In this document: positions 1 through 7,345 of the stretch, piece after piece
How positions within the stretch are numbered: position 1 is the stretch's first letter
How the letters are laid out: each line of letters opens with the position of its first letter
Source: DASXMX01 sp036794395
Lineage (GTDB): Bacteria > Planctomycetota > Phycisphaerae > Tepidisphaerales > Tepidisphaeraceae
NCBI GenBank assembly: GCA_036794395.1
Contig: DAIRGS010000153.1
Coordinates: 1 to 17,084, forward strand
Direction: 5' to 3'
DNA: 17,084 nucleotides
Translations under genes and position numbers: made by a program
Notes under the pieces: generated by a model
The model's database searches: none
The model's input: the letters and a program-made list of their open reading frames with translations, nothing else
Told to the model about the DNA's origin: nothing

Positions 1-110
1 TCATTGGTCTAAACATGACTGCGCCTCTTCTCTACTCGACGTTAAGAATTCTTTTCTGTGATTTCCCCTGTCTTTAGTTCACTCTGTGGTTTATCCGCTC
101 GCATTTGCAT

Positions 111-142
111 TCTTCGTGTCTTCGTGTCTTCGTGCCTTCGTG
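111..142. repeat. Four tandem 8-bp units (TCTTCGTG)
   Basis: Positions 111-118, 119-126 and 127-134 are identical TCTTCGTG units and 135-142 is CCTTCGTG. The flanks (CTCTGTGG at about 83-90) match the reverse complement of the CCACAGAG / ACGAAGAC repeats near 16951-17010. This looks like one family of short dispersed intergenic repeats flanking genes at both ends of the window. It spells a fairly open reading frame, but I see no gene in it. The rest of 1-332 holds no other feature I can support apart from the ribosome binding site at 319-325. Confidence 0.8.
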
Positions 143-318
143 TTTAAGTCTTTCTTATCCGCTAGAGCGAACAATCCGGATTCGGAACGAGCGTCCCATA
201 CCTTTCGCCCGCGCCAGGCTGATTTTGCGCTCCTGACGGCATTAAGCGTAAAGTCGCGCGTGGATCGACCCGACTCTAAATCTGGAGGCCCGAACGTCGG
301 GCCATATCTGATGGGGGC

Positions 319-325
319 GGAGAGG
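319..325 (+). promoter_or_regulatory. Ribosome binding site of the SpoIIE phosphatase gene
   Basis: GGAGAGG lies seven bases before the ATG at 333. It decides the start of the phosphatase reading frame. Confidence 0.7.
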
Positions 326-332
326 TCGTTCC

Positions 333-1283
333 ATGTCCGAGGGCACATTGCCAACAGCTTTAATTCGGGAATGGCGGCCTTCGGCGATTGATGGCGCCGT
401 GGACGTGGCCGCGGCCGCAAAGGCCGGGGCCAGCGCGGTTGCCGATCAGATCGAAAGCATGCAGGACGAGCTCGAGTCGCTGCGGTTCGAGCTCAACGTG
501 CTGCGGCGGCGCGATGAAACCCTCAATTTTTACATGCACCGCCTTGATGAGGAGCTCAGGCTTGCCGCCCGGCTGCAACAGGACTTTCTCCCGCGGATGC
601 TGCCGCAGCTTGGCCCGGTCCATTTCCATACGCTCTTCCGCCCGGCTGGGTATGTCAGCGGGGATCTTTATGATGTCATGCGTCTGGATGAGCGGCGCAT
701 CGGGTTCTATATCGCCGACGCCGTGGGCCATGGCATGCCGGCGGCGCTGCTGACCATGTTCATCAAGCATGCGCTGGTGACCAAAGAGATTTCGGGTAAC
801 GATTATCGGTTGCTCAAGCCTTCAGAGACGCTGGCGAAGCTCAATTCCGCGTTGATCGATCAGAATCTTTCGCAAGCGGCGTTTGCCACCGCGCTCTATG
901 GGATTGTCGATGTCGATTCGCTCGAGGTGACAATCGCCCGGGCCGGGCATCCGAATCCGCTGCTGCTCAGGGACGATGGACTGGTTGAGCCGTTGCACTG
1001 TGACGGCCCGCTGCTGGGAATCTTTCCCGACGAGCTTTTCGCCGATGCGACCATCACGCTTTCGCCGGGCGATCGGCTGGTGCTTTACACGGATGGGATC
1101 GAAGTGGCCTTCTGCAACGATCACGCCCTGGATACCCAGCAGTGGCGCGAAGAGTTGCGGAAGAGAAGCGGCATGCCAAGCGATCAACTCCTTCGCGAAT
1201 TTGCCGATCGGATTGATAACGAATCGGGGAGCCTTGAGCCTAAAGATGATTTGACGGTGGTAGTATTGGATGTGAAACGTTAG
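333..1283 (+). CDS. SpoIIE/RsbU-type PP2C serine phosphatase with N-terminal coiled coil
   Basis: This is a 316-residue cytoplasmic protein of the SpoIIE (PPM/PP2C-like) phosphatase family. These enzymes dephosphorylate phosphoserine on anti-sigma antagonist (STAS) proteins in partner-switching pathways. Residues about 38-80 are rich in Glu, Leu and Arg and look like a coiled coil. They lead into AARLQQDFLP, the usual linker before the catalytic domain. Metal-binding and catalytic motifs are present: SGDLYD (Asp111), ADAVGHG (Asp129), RAGHPNPLLL, YTDG (Asp254) and KDDLTV (Asp305/Asp306). The domain therefore looks active. No receiver, GAF, PAS or HAMP domain precedes it, so the input signal probably comes through the coiled coil or a partner protein. 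No anti-sigma kinase or STAS gene lies in this window. It appears monocistronic and is followed by a hairpin at 1318-1358. The fold call is firm; the substrate is unknown. Confidence 0.93.
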   Translation: MSEGTLPTALIREWRPSAIDGAVDVAAAAKAGASAVADQIESMQDELESLRFELNVLRRRDETLNFYMHRLDEELRLAARLQQDFLPRMLPQLGPVHFHTLFRPAGYVSGDLYDVMRLDERRIGFYIADAVGHGMPAALLTMFIKHALVTKEISGNDYRLLKPSETLAKLNSALIDQNLSQAAFATALYGIVDVDSLEVTIARAGHPNPLLLRDDGLVEPLHCDGPLLGIFPDELFADATITLSPGDRLVLYTDGIEVAFCNDHALDTQQWREELRKRSGMPSDQLLREFADRIDNESGSLEPKDDLTVVVLDVKR

Positions 1284-1310
1284 GGGCTCACCAAGTTTCG
1301 ACGACGACTC

Positions 1311-1410
1311 AAAAAAGAACCCGGCTCTGCTGAAAAGGATTTCATGCAGAGCCGGGTTTGTTCTTTGGAATGGGGCAAACACCGTCGCGGAGGCAACCAC
1401 GCCGATGCTC
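1311..1410 (+). terminator. Hairpin repeat downstream of the phosphatase gene (copy A)
   Basis: A 13-bp perfect stem (1318-1330 with 1346-1358, AACCCGGCTCTGC) is extended by a 5-bp inner stem (TGAAA 1331-1335 with TTTCA 1340-1344) and one bulged T. An A-run (AAAAAAGAAC) precedes it and a modestly T-rich TGTTCTTTGG follows. It can act as a terminator on the + strand, and reads better as one on the minus strand, where TTCTTTTTT follows the stem. A related block lies at 4145-4238, including the motif GCAACCACGCC at 1393-1403. Positions 1411-1519 hold nothing else I can support apart from the ribosome binding site of the next gene. Confidence 0.75.
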
Positions 1411-1519
1411 TTAGATCAGTGCCGGCTTTAGGGGGTTAGCGGGTATCTGGAAAAACGTGGGAATCTTTTGGGCGGGTTGTGCGTCTAATGACCAGTAACC
1501 TGTCACGAGGGAGGCCTGT

Positions 1520-3901
1520 ATGCCGCGGTTCTGTTGCGCGTTGATAGCGTGCGTTTCATTCCTGTTCGGGATTACGGCGACGGCGCATGGCGACGGCCTG
1601 ATCGTCATCCACAATCCGCCGACCCGCATCCCGGGGCACTTTTCGTTTGCGCCGCTTGAGGTGGCGTATCACAACGTCACGGTCTCGATCGACCAAAACG
1701 TCGCGGTGACCGCGGTGGATCAGGAATTTTACAACCCCAACCCGCAGCGGTTGGAAGGGACGTATATCTTCCCACTGCCCGATGGTGCGACGATCGATCG
1801 GTTTTCGATGGACATCGACGGCAAGATGATGGACGCCGAATTGCTGTCGGCCGACAAAGCGAAGGTGATCTACGAAGAGATCGTCCGGAAACAAAGAGAC
1901 CCGGCCCTGCTGGAATACCTGGGGCGGGGTGCATTCAAAGTGCGGATCTTTCCGATCGAGCCCAATAGCCGCAAGCACATCAAGTTGCGATACACGCAAT
2001 TGATCAAATCCGACAGCGGGCTGAGCGAATACGTCTACCCGCTGAACACCGAAAAATTCTCGGCTCGGCCGCTTCACAACGTATCGGTGAAGGTAGAGCT
2101 GAAGACATCCACGCCGATCAAGAACGTGTACTGCCCGAGCCATGCCGTGGAGATCCGTCGGGATGGGGCGTCTCGCGCGGTGATCGGATATGAGGATCAC
2201 AACGTGCGGCCGGACACCGATTTCAAGCTGATCTGGTCGCAGGATAAGGACCCGGTCGGCCTGAATTTGCTCAGTTGGCAGACGGGGACGGGCGATGGGT
2301 ATTTTCTGCTGATGGCGTCACCGGGCATGAATGTCGATCCGAAAAAGGTCCAGCCTCGGGATATTTGTTTTGTCCTCGATACCAGCGGCTCGATGGCGGG
2401 TGCGAAAATGGAACAGGCCAAGAAGGCGCTGCAATTCTGTCTGGCCAACTTGAATCCGGAGGATCGGTTCGAGGTGGTGCGGTTCAGCACGGAATCGGAG
2501 AGTCTTTTTGGATCGCTGAATGGTGCGACGCCGGACAACATCGCCAAGGCCGGAGCGTTCGTTAAGGATCTTAAGGCCATCGGCGGAACCGCAATCCAGG
2601 ACGCGCTCAACAAGGCGAGCCAGCTTTTCTCGAATGCTGACCAAAAGCAGGGACGTTCGCAAAGTCGGCCGGGTGTGATCATCTTCCTGACGGATGGTCA
2701 GCCGACGGTCGGGGAAACCAATGAGGACAGGCTCGTCGAGTCCATCGCTACGCGCTCCACGGCCGTTCGGATCTTCTCGTTTGGCATCGGCACTGACGTC
2801 AACACCCATCTCCTGGATCGAATTGCCGAAAAGACCAACGCGTTCAGCCAATACGTCTTGCCGGAAGAGGATATCGAGCTGAAGCTGAGCAGCTTTTACA
2901 CCAAGATCAAGGAGCCGGTTTTGTCGAACGTTGAATTGGCTTTTACGGGTGAGGTGAAGGTCAATCAGTTGTACCCGCATGATTTGCCGGACCTGTTTAA
3001 AGGCGAGACGCTGACGGTTTTCGGTCGTTACTCCGGCGGGGGAGCCGGCGCAGTGAAAGTGACCGGCACGCTGAATGGCGAGCGCCGGGAATTCGTCAGC
3101 GATGTGAAGTTCGTGAAAGAGGATGTGAGCCGCGGATTTATTCCAAGATTGTGGGCGACTCGGCGCGTGGGGTGGCTGCTGGATGAGATCCGATTGCGCG
3201 GCGAATCCATGGAACTGAAGGATGAGATCGTCAGACTTGCACGCGAGCACGGCATCGTTACGCCGTACACCTCGTACCTCATTCTTGAGGACGAACGCCG
3301 GCGGAACGTGCCACTGAGTTTACAAACGATGCGCGAGCTTGGATCCGACCGCCTGGCGTCCGCGCAGGCCAAAGAGACGTATGACTCGGCCCGTCGCGAT
3401 TCCGCTCAGTTGGAAAGGGCCGGCCGACGCGCCCTGGCCAACTCGGCCAACGCGCAATCGCTGAAGCAGGCCGATTCTGAATCGCAGGCGCAGCAGGGTT
3501 ACGCACTTGGCAAGACGCAAGCCGCTGGGGGCGGTGGTGGAGGATTCGGCGGTGGAGGACGGGGCGGAGGCGGTGGTGGATTGGGTGGTAGACCATATTC
3601 GGCCGCCGCCGCAGCGCCTCAACCAGAGGGCTACCGTGCCGCCCAGAACTACGCCCAGCAATCCCGCGTCGTCAAAGGCCGGGCGTTTTATCAAAACGGC
3701 AATATCTGGACCGATGCCCAGGCCCAGAATGCGCAGAACTTGAAACGTGCGACTGTTGTTTTCAACAGCGAACCCTATTACGAGCTGCTGTCGAAACACC
3801 CCGAGGCCACGGCATGGCTCTCACTGGGCGACGAAGTAGACGTGGTGCTCGACGACACGATCTATTCGATCCGAAACGAAGCGTCGCCGAGTAATCCCTG
3901 A
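1520..3901 (+). CDS. Secreted VIT and VWA domain protein with Gly-rich segment
   Basis: This is a 793-residue exported protein of the inter-alpha-trypsin inhibitor heavy-chain-like class. The start is the ATG after GAGGGAGG (five-base spacing). Residues 1-25 form a signal peptide (hydrophobic core ACVSFLFGITATA) without a lipobox. A VIT domain follows at about residues 37-160, with the typical YEEIVRKQRDPALLEY stretch. A VWA domain spans about 280-450 with an intact MIDAS: DTSGS at 287-291 and a TDG Asp at 392. Such domains bind divalent metal and ligand proteins. After a beta-rich region comes a Gln/Ala-rich helix, then a nearly pure Gly segment around residues 669-691, then a Gln/Asn-rich stretch and a short folded C-terminal piece. 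There is no clear C-terminal membrane anchor, so periplasmic or outer-surface location is inferred. Homologues are common in planctomycetes; the ligand is unknown. It is a single gene, convergent with pnp. Confidence 0.92.
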   Translation: MPRFCCALIACVSFLFGITATAHGDGLIVIHNPPTRIPGHFSFAPLEVAYHNVTVSIDQNVAVTAVDQEFYNPNPQRLEGTYIFPLPDGATIDRFSMDIDGKMMDAELLSADKAKVIYEEIVRKQRDPALLEYLGRGAFKVRIFPIEPNSRKHIKLRYTQLIKSDSGLSEYVYPLNTEKFSARPLHNVSVKVELKTSTPIKNVYCPSHAVEIRRDGASRAVIGYEDHNVRPDTDFKLIWSQDKDPVGLNLLSWQTGTGDGYFLLMASPGMNVDPKKVQPRDICFVLDTSGSMAGAKMEQAKKALQFCLANLNPEDRFEVVRFSTESESLFGSLNGATPDNIAKAGAFVKDLKAIGGTAIQDALNKASQLFSNADQKQGRSQSRPGVIIFLTDGQPTVGETNEDRLVESIATRSTAVRIFSFGIGTDVNTHLLDRIAEKTNAFSQYVLPEEDIELKLSSFYTKIKEPVLSNVELAFTGEVKVNQLYPHDLPDLFKGETLTVFGRYSGGGAGAVKVTGTLNGERREFVSDVKFVKEDVSRGFIPRLWATRRVGWLLDEIRLRGESMELKDEIVRLAREHGIVTPYTSYLILEDERRRNVPLSLQTMRELGSDRLASAQAKETYDSARRDSAQLERAGRRALANSANAQSLKQADSESQAQQGYALGKTQAAGGGGGGFGGGGRGGGGGGLGGRPYSAAAAAPQPEGYRAAQNYAQQSRVVKGRAFYQNGNIWTDAQAQNAQNLKRATVVFNSEPYYELLSKHPEATAWLSLGDEVDVVLDDTIYSIRNEASPSNP

Positions 3902-3915
3902 TCGAAAACGCGGCA

Positions 3916-3993
3916 TTTCGTAGGGGCGGACCCCNNNNNNNNNNGTTGTCCGACGAAGCACGCGGGCGGACACGGGGGTCCGCCCCTACGAAA
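3916..3993. repeat. Palindromic repeat interrupted by an assembly gap
   Basis: The 19 bases at 3916-3934 (core GTAGGGGCGGACCCC) are perfectly inverted at 3975-3993. Between them lie ten Ns (3935-3944) and about 30 bases that repeat the GGGCGGACACGGGGG theme. This looks like a dispersed intergenic palindrome. The gap probably arose because the repeat collapsed during assembly, so the true length of this stretch is unknown. Positions 4020-4140 show no gene. Confidence 0.85.
3935..3944. other. Scaffold gap (10 N)
   Basis: Ten undetermined bases. They lie in the convergent spacer between the VIT-VWA gene and pnp, so they do not break a recognised gene. Confidence 0.99.
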
Positions 3994-4144
3994 ATACGGA
4001 AATTCCGTTCATCCAGGCATCCATGCCGAGTTGTGGGCAATGACAAGCCCATGGGAGGGTGGGGGTGATGCGGGAGGACATGCCCGGCGTCGCGGGGTGG
4101 CCGGCGTTGTGATTGAACGATCAAACCCGGCGGACGAAGTAGGC

Positions 4145-4191
4145 AAAAAAGAACCCGGCTCCGCTGAAAGGATTTCATGTGGAGCCGGGTT
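4145..4191 (-). terminator. pnp terminator, hairpin repeat copy B
   Basis: The outer stem 4152-4162 / 4181-4191 (AACCCGGCTCC) continues through C4164-G4179 and a G-T wobble at 4163/4180, then an inner TGAAA / TTTCA stem (4165-4169 / 4173-4177) around a GGA loop. On the minus strand it is followed by GTTCTTTTTTG, a good Rho-independent signal about 60 bases past the pnp stop codon. On the + strand the tail CGATTTTTG could also serve the convergent VIT-VWA gene. It is a close relative of the 1311-1358 hairpin. Confidence 0.8.
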
Positions 4192-4206
4192 CGATTTTTG
4201 AATGGG

Positions 4207-4238
4207 GCTGGCGTGGTTTCTGAAGCAACCACGCCAGC
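4207..4238. repeat. Perfect 12-bp hairpin (GCTGGCGTGGTT) after pnp
   Basis: Arms 4207-4218 and 4227-4238 are perfectly complementary around the loop TCTGAAGC. On the + strand ATTTTAAT follows it. It lies between the pnp stop and the terminator at 4145-4191, so a pnp transcript would end in two consecutive hairpins that could block 3' exonucleases. A bulged relative is found at 11093-11126 and a non-palindromic fragment at 1393-1403. Confidence 0.8.
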
Positions 4239-4252
4239 ATTTTAATCACATC

Positions 4253-6550
4253 TTATCGACGGCCGCCACCGCCACCGCGGGGACCACGGTCGCCACCGCC
4301 GCGTGGGCCACCACGATCGCCACCTCGGCCACGATCGCCGCCACCGCGTGGGCCGCGGTCATCGCCACCGCGATCGTCGCGGCGTTCGTCCCCACCGTCA
4401 CCACCGCCTGCGCCGACCGGGGCGGCTTCTTCGAGGCCGAGCTCCACCATCGCGGCCTTGCGCGACAGCTTGATCCGGCCCTGGTCGTCAATGAGCAAGA
4501 CCTTCACTTGAACGTCATCGCCCACGTTGACCACGTCGGTCACGCGATCGACGTAGTTGTTGGACAGCTCAGACACGTGGACCAAGCCGTCGGTTTCGGG
4601 GGCGATTTCAACGAAGGCTCCGAAGTCCTTGATGCTGACGACGCGGCCGTTGTAGATCTTGCCGACCTTTACCTCGGCGGTCATGGCCTCCACGATGTCG
4701 CGGCACTTCTCGGCCGCCGAGCCATCGACGGCGCTGATGAAGACCGTGCCATCGTCTTCGATGTCGATCTGAGCGCCGGTCTCTTCCTGAATAGCCTTGA
4801 TCGTCTTGCCGCCGGGGCCAATGAGCTTGCCGATCTTCTGGGGGTCGATCTTGACGGTGAGCAGGCGTGGGGCCCACTTGCTGATTTCGGGCCGCGGCTT
4901 GGCGAGTGTCTCGGCCATCTTGTCGAGGATGACCAGCCGGGCTTCCTTCGCGCGGTGCAGGGTTTCGCGGATTGTGGCGTGGTCGATGCCTTCGGTCTTG
5001 ATGTCGAGCTGGATGGCGGTGATGCCTTCGGTGGTTCCGCAGACTTTGAAATCCATGTCGCCGAAGTGATCTTCCTCGCCGATGATGTCGGTGAGCAGCG
5101 CCTGCTTGTTGCCCTCCTTTACCAGCCCGATCGAGATGCCGGCCACCGGCCGCGTGATCGGCACGCCCGCGTCCATCAGGGCGAGGCATCCGCCACAGCT
5201 TGAGGCCATCGAGCTCGAGCCGTTGCTCTCGAGGATGTCGCTGATAATGCGGACGGTGTAGGGGAACTTGTCCACGCTTGGCAGCACCGCAACCAGGCTG
5301 CGCTCGGCCAAAGCGCCGTGGCCGATCTCGCGTCGGCCAGGGCCGCGGATCGGGCGAACTTCACCCACACTGTAGCTGGGGAAGTTGTAGTGAAGCATGA
5401 ACTTCTGGCTGTACTCCTCGATCAGCCCGTCAACGCGCTGCTCGTCGGAGCTGGTGCCGAGGGTGACGGTACACATCGCCTGGGTTTCGCCGCGCGTGAA
5501 GACCGCGGAGCCGTGTACGCGGGGAAGGACGTTCACCTGGCTGGAGATCTGCCGGATCGTCTTGTAATCGCGGCCGTCGGGTCGGACGCCGGCGAGGATC
5601 GCCTCGCGCGTCACCTGCTCCTCGACCTCGACGAAGACGTTGCGGATTTGCTTCTGCTTGTCCTTGGTCGCGATGATCTGCTGGTAGCTGGCGTTAGGGT
5701 CCGTGACCGGCGGCGCCATCTCGGCAATCAGGTCCGCGAGCACCTGTTTGACCGCGCCGGCCCGGTCGTGCTTGCCGGGCTTGCCCTTCACTTCGCGAAT
5801 TTTGCCGGTCACTTTGGAGCGGATCGATTCGACGAACGCGGCATCGGGCTTCTTAACGTCGCCGACCTTTTCCTTGCCGACCTTCTTGTGAAGCTCCTCG
5901 ATCATGCCAACGATCTCGACAACCGCCTTATGGCCGAACTCGATGGCATCTGCCATCTCGTCTTCCTTCACCTCGCGGCTGCCGACCTCGATCATGTTGA
6001 CGTAGTGCTTGGTGCCGGCGACGACCACATCCATGTCGCTGTATTCAAGCTGCTCGGTGGTGGGGTTCAGGACAAAATCGCCATTGATGCGCCCAACCCG
6101 CACGTGGGCGGTGGGGTGCATGAAAGGGATGTCGCTGATGTGAAGCGCGGCGCTGGCGGCGACGCCCGCCAGGACGTCGGGGTCATTCTGCTGATCGGCG
6201 GCCAGCACATTCAGGTGAATCTGCACTTCGTCCATAAACCCCTTGGGGAACAGCGGACGAAGCGGGCGATCGATCAGGCGGGCCGTGAGGATTTCTTTGG
6301 TGGTCGGGCGGCCTTCGCGCTTCATAAACCCGCCGGGGAATTTGCCGGCGGCGGCGCGGCGCTCGCGGTAATCGACCTGAAGCGGGAAGAAATCAATCCC
6401 TTCGCGCGGGTTGGCCCGGACGACAGCGCCGAAAACGACGGTGTCGGCGTATTGAACGGTGACAGCGCCGTCGGCGAGCTTGGCCAGGGTGCCGGTTTCG
6501 ATGGACAATGTGCGCCCGCCTATTTGGCGTTCTACTCGAATAGCTTGCAT
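4253..6550 (-). CDS. pnp: Polyribonucleotide nucleotidyltransferase (PNPase) with RG-rich tail
   Basis: This 765-residue protein degrades RNA 3' to 5' using phosphate, as a homotrimeric ring that may join a degradosome. The order is canonical. A first RNase PH-like domain (about residues 10-145) carries GKFPGGFMKREGRPT near 69-83. A helical linker follows. The second, catalytic RNase PH-like domain (about 320-545) contains FTRGETQA and the acidic GDMDFKV / QLDIK region near 497-515. A KH domain (about 564-625) has GPGG, and an S1 domain (about 627-700) has KDFGAFVEI. The family usually ends near 700-710 residues. Here about 53 extra residues (713-765) consist almost only of Gly, Arg and Asp, with repeats such as RGPRGGGDRG. 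This disordered tail probably adds RNA or protein contacts. The start ATG at 6550 follows AAAGGA. It lies downstream of rpsO as in many bacteria, but is separated from it by a terminator. Confidence 0.97.
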   Translation of the reverse strand: MQAIRVERQIGGRTLSIETGTLAKLADGAVTVQYADTVVFGAVVRANPREGIDFFPLQVDYRERRAAAGKFPGGFMKREGRPTTKEILTARLIDRPLRPLFPKGFMDEVQIHLNVLAADQQNDPDVLAGVAASAALHISDIPFMHPTAHVRVGRINGDFVLNPTTEQLEYSDMDVVVAGTKHYVNMIEVGSREVKEDEMADAIEFGHKAVVEIVGMIEELHKKVGKEKVGDVKKPDAAFVESIRSKVTGKIREVKGKPGKHDRAGAVKQVLADLIAEMAPPVTDPNASYQQIIATKDKQKQIRNVFVEVEEQVTREAILAGVRPDGRDYKTIRQISSQVNVLPRVHGSAVFTRGETQAMCTVTLGTSSDEQRVDGLIEEYSQKFMLHYNFPSYSVGEVRPIRGPGRREIGHGALAERSLVAVLPSVDKFPYTVRIISDILESNGSSSMASSCGGCLALMDAGVPITRPVAGISIGLVKEGNKQALLTDIIGEEDHFGDMDFKVCGTTEGITAIQLDIKTEGIDHATIRETLHRAKEARLVILDKMAETLAKPRPEISKWAPRLLTVKIDPQKIGKLIGPGGKTIKAIQEETGAQIDIEDDGTVFISAVDGSAAEKCRDIVEAMTAEVKVGKIYNGRVVSIKDFGAFVEIAPETDGLVHVSELSNNYVDRVTDVVNVGDDVQVKVLLIDDQGRIKLSRKAAMVELGLEEAAPVGAGGGDGGDERRDDRGGDDRGPRGGGDRGRGGDRGGPRGGGDRGPRGGGGGRR

Positions 6551-6844
6551 GAACAGGTTCCTTTTGCGGCCCCCGCAAATCGGAAATTAGAATTCAGGGC
6601 CGCTCGGGATGCTCGATCCGGGTACGGCAGGGGGAGGGGTGAGGATTCCAGGGCCGGCGTGCGAGGGGAGTGGGGCGAAGGTGACTTCGCTTCCCTGCGC
6701 GGCGCGGGCTCGGGAGCCCTGATCCCTCAGCCTCTGTTGTATCCCGTTGGCATCTCGGGCGGCCTTCACGTTGCGCCCCATTGCTGCGGCGGGGGCCGAA
6801 AGCTCTGGCGGGGCGCTATGTCCAAGCGGGCGACATGCCCGCCT
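6551..6844. other. rpsO-pnp spacer, no gene; probable degraded dispersed repeat
   Basis: About 290 bases between the rpsO terminator and pnp. It must contain the pnp promoter or leader on the minus strand, but I could not pick a convincing -35/-10 pair. A minus-strand reading frame across 6587-6862 begins within the rpsO terminator, is Pro/Ala/Arg-rich and resembles no family, so I do not call it. The part around 6730-6800 (TATCCCGTTGGCATCTCGG and flanks) resembles a repeat type I associate with planctomycete intergenic DNA; this is recollection and not shown by a second copy here. Confidence 0.5.
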
Positions 6845-6879
6845 GAAAAAAAGAACAGGCACGGGTTTTTGCCCGTGCC
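6845..6879 (-). terminator. rpsO Rho-independent terminator
   Basis: On the minus strand an 8-bp stem GGCACGGG / CCCGTGCC (6879-6872 with 6865-6858) closes on a short A-rich loop and is followed by TGTTCTTTTTTTC. The stem begins only about seven bases after the rpsO stop codon. It should strongly limit readthrough into pnp, so pnp probably has its own promoter in the spacer or relies on partial readthrough. Confidence 0.92.
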
Positions 6880-6885
6880 GATTCG

Positions 6886-7158
6886 TTACTTTCTGAGTCC
6901 AAGACGCTTGATGATCTGCTGATATCGCGTTCGATCTTCTCGCGTCAGGTATTTTAACAGGTTGTTTCTCCGGCCGACCATCTTGAGCAACCCGCGACGC
7001 GAGGAGTGATCCTTCTTGTGCGTCTTTAGGTGCTCGGTCAACTCGGTAATCCGGCGGGTGAGCAGGGCAATCTGCACTTCCGGGGATCCGGTGTCCTTCT
7101 CGTGGTTCTTAAAATCGCTGACGATCTGCTGTTTAGCTTCTGCGGTGATAACCGGCAT
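6886..7158 (-). CDS. rpsO: 30S ribosomal protein S15
   Basis: A 90-residue protein, the usual S15 length. It binds 16S rRNA at the helix 20-22 junction and is an early assembly protein of the 30S platform. Recognisable stretches are DTGSPEVQIALLTRRI, LTEHLKTHKKDHSSRRGLL and the C-terminal LLKYLTREDRTRY. The start is taken as the ATG at 7158, eight bases after GGGAGAG. An upstream TTG at 7182 in the same frame would add eight non-conserved residues and overlap that ribosome binding site. It is followed at once by a terminator and then pnp. S15 represses its own mRNA through leader structures in several bacteria. The leader here contains a GCCGC/GCGGC hairpin at 7238-7251, but I cannot show that it is a regulatory site. 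Confidence 0.97.
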   Translation of the reverse strand: MPVITAEAKQQIVSDFKNHEKDTGSPEVQIALLTRRITELTEHLKTHKKDHSSRRGLLKMVGRRNNLLKYLTREDRTRYQQIIKRLGLRK

Positions 7159-7256
7159 GTCGAAAACTCTCCCAGACACCAAGCCCCCAGCCGCATTTCA
7201 CTTTTGCAGCCAAAGGCCGGTCATAATGAGAACGGGGGCCGCACGCGCGGCATCCC

Positions 7257-7262
7257 ATATTA
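7257..7262 (-). promoter_or_regulatory. Possible -10 element of the rpsO promoter (TAATAT)
   Basis: TAATAT on the minus strand is the best -10-like hexamer upstream of rpsO, about 100 bases before the start codon. No good -35 box lies at the right distance, so this is weak. The region lies just past the toxin remnant. Confidence 0.25.
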
Positions 7263-7345
7263 GGCCGCGAAGGCTAGTCGAAGCCGGGGGGGATTGCAAG
7301 CCGAGGCGTTTCGGCGTGAGCCTCAAAAGGTCCGCGCCAGTTAGG

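Noticed and set aside
111..142. Possible CRISPR-like array at the short tandem repeats
   Set aside because: Units are 8-10 bp with no spacers, so they do not form a CRISPR array. The same applies to 8905-8944 and 16983-17009.
3916..3993. tRNA or structured RNA in the palindrome
   Set aside because: The stem is a simple inverted repeat without cloverleaf elements. I found no tRNA or rRNA anywhere in the window by eye; a tRNAscan or Infernal run would settle this.
4202..5203. A 333-codon open frame on the + strand opposite the 3' half of pnp
   Set aside because: Same antisense GC effect. Its Ala/Thr-rich beginning mirrors the RG-rich PNPase tail.
6587..6862. A 91-codon minus-strand frame between rpsO and pnp
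   Set aside because: It begins inside the rpsO terminator, has no ribosome binding site, and has Pro/Ala/Arg-rich composition without a domain.
5318..6922. A 534-codon open frame on the + strand across pnp
   Set aside because: It is antisense to the clearly conserved PNPase frame, arises from high GC content, and its product (rich in Ala, Asp, Gly, Leu and Val) matches no family.
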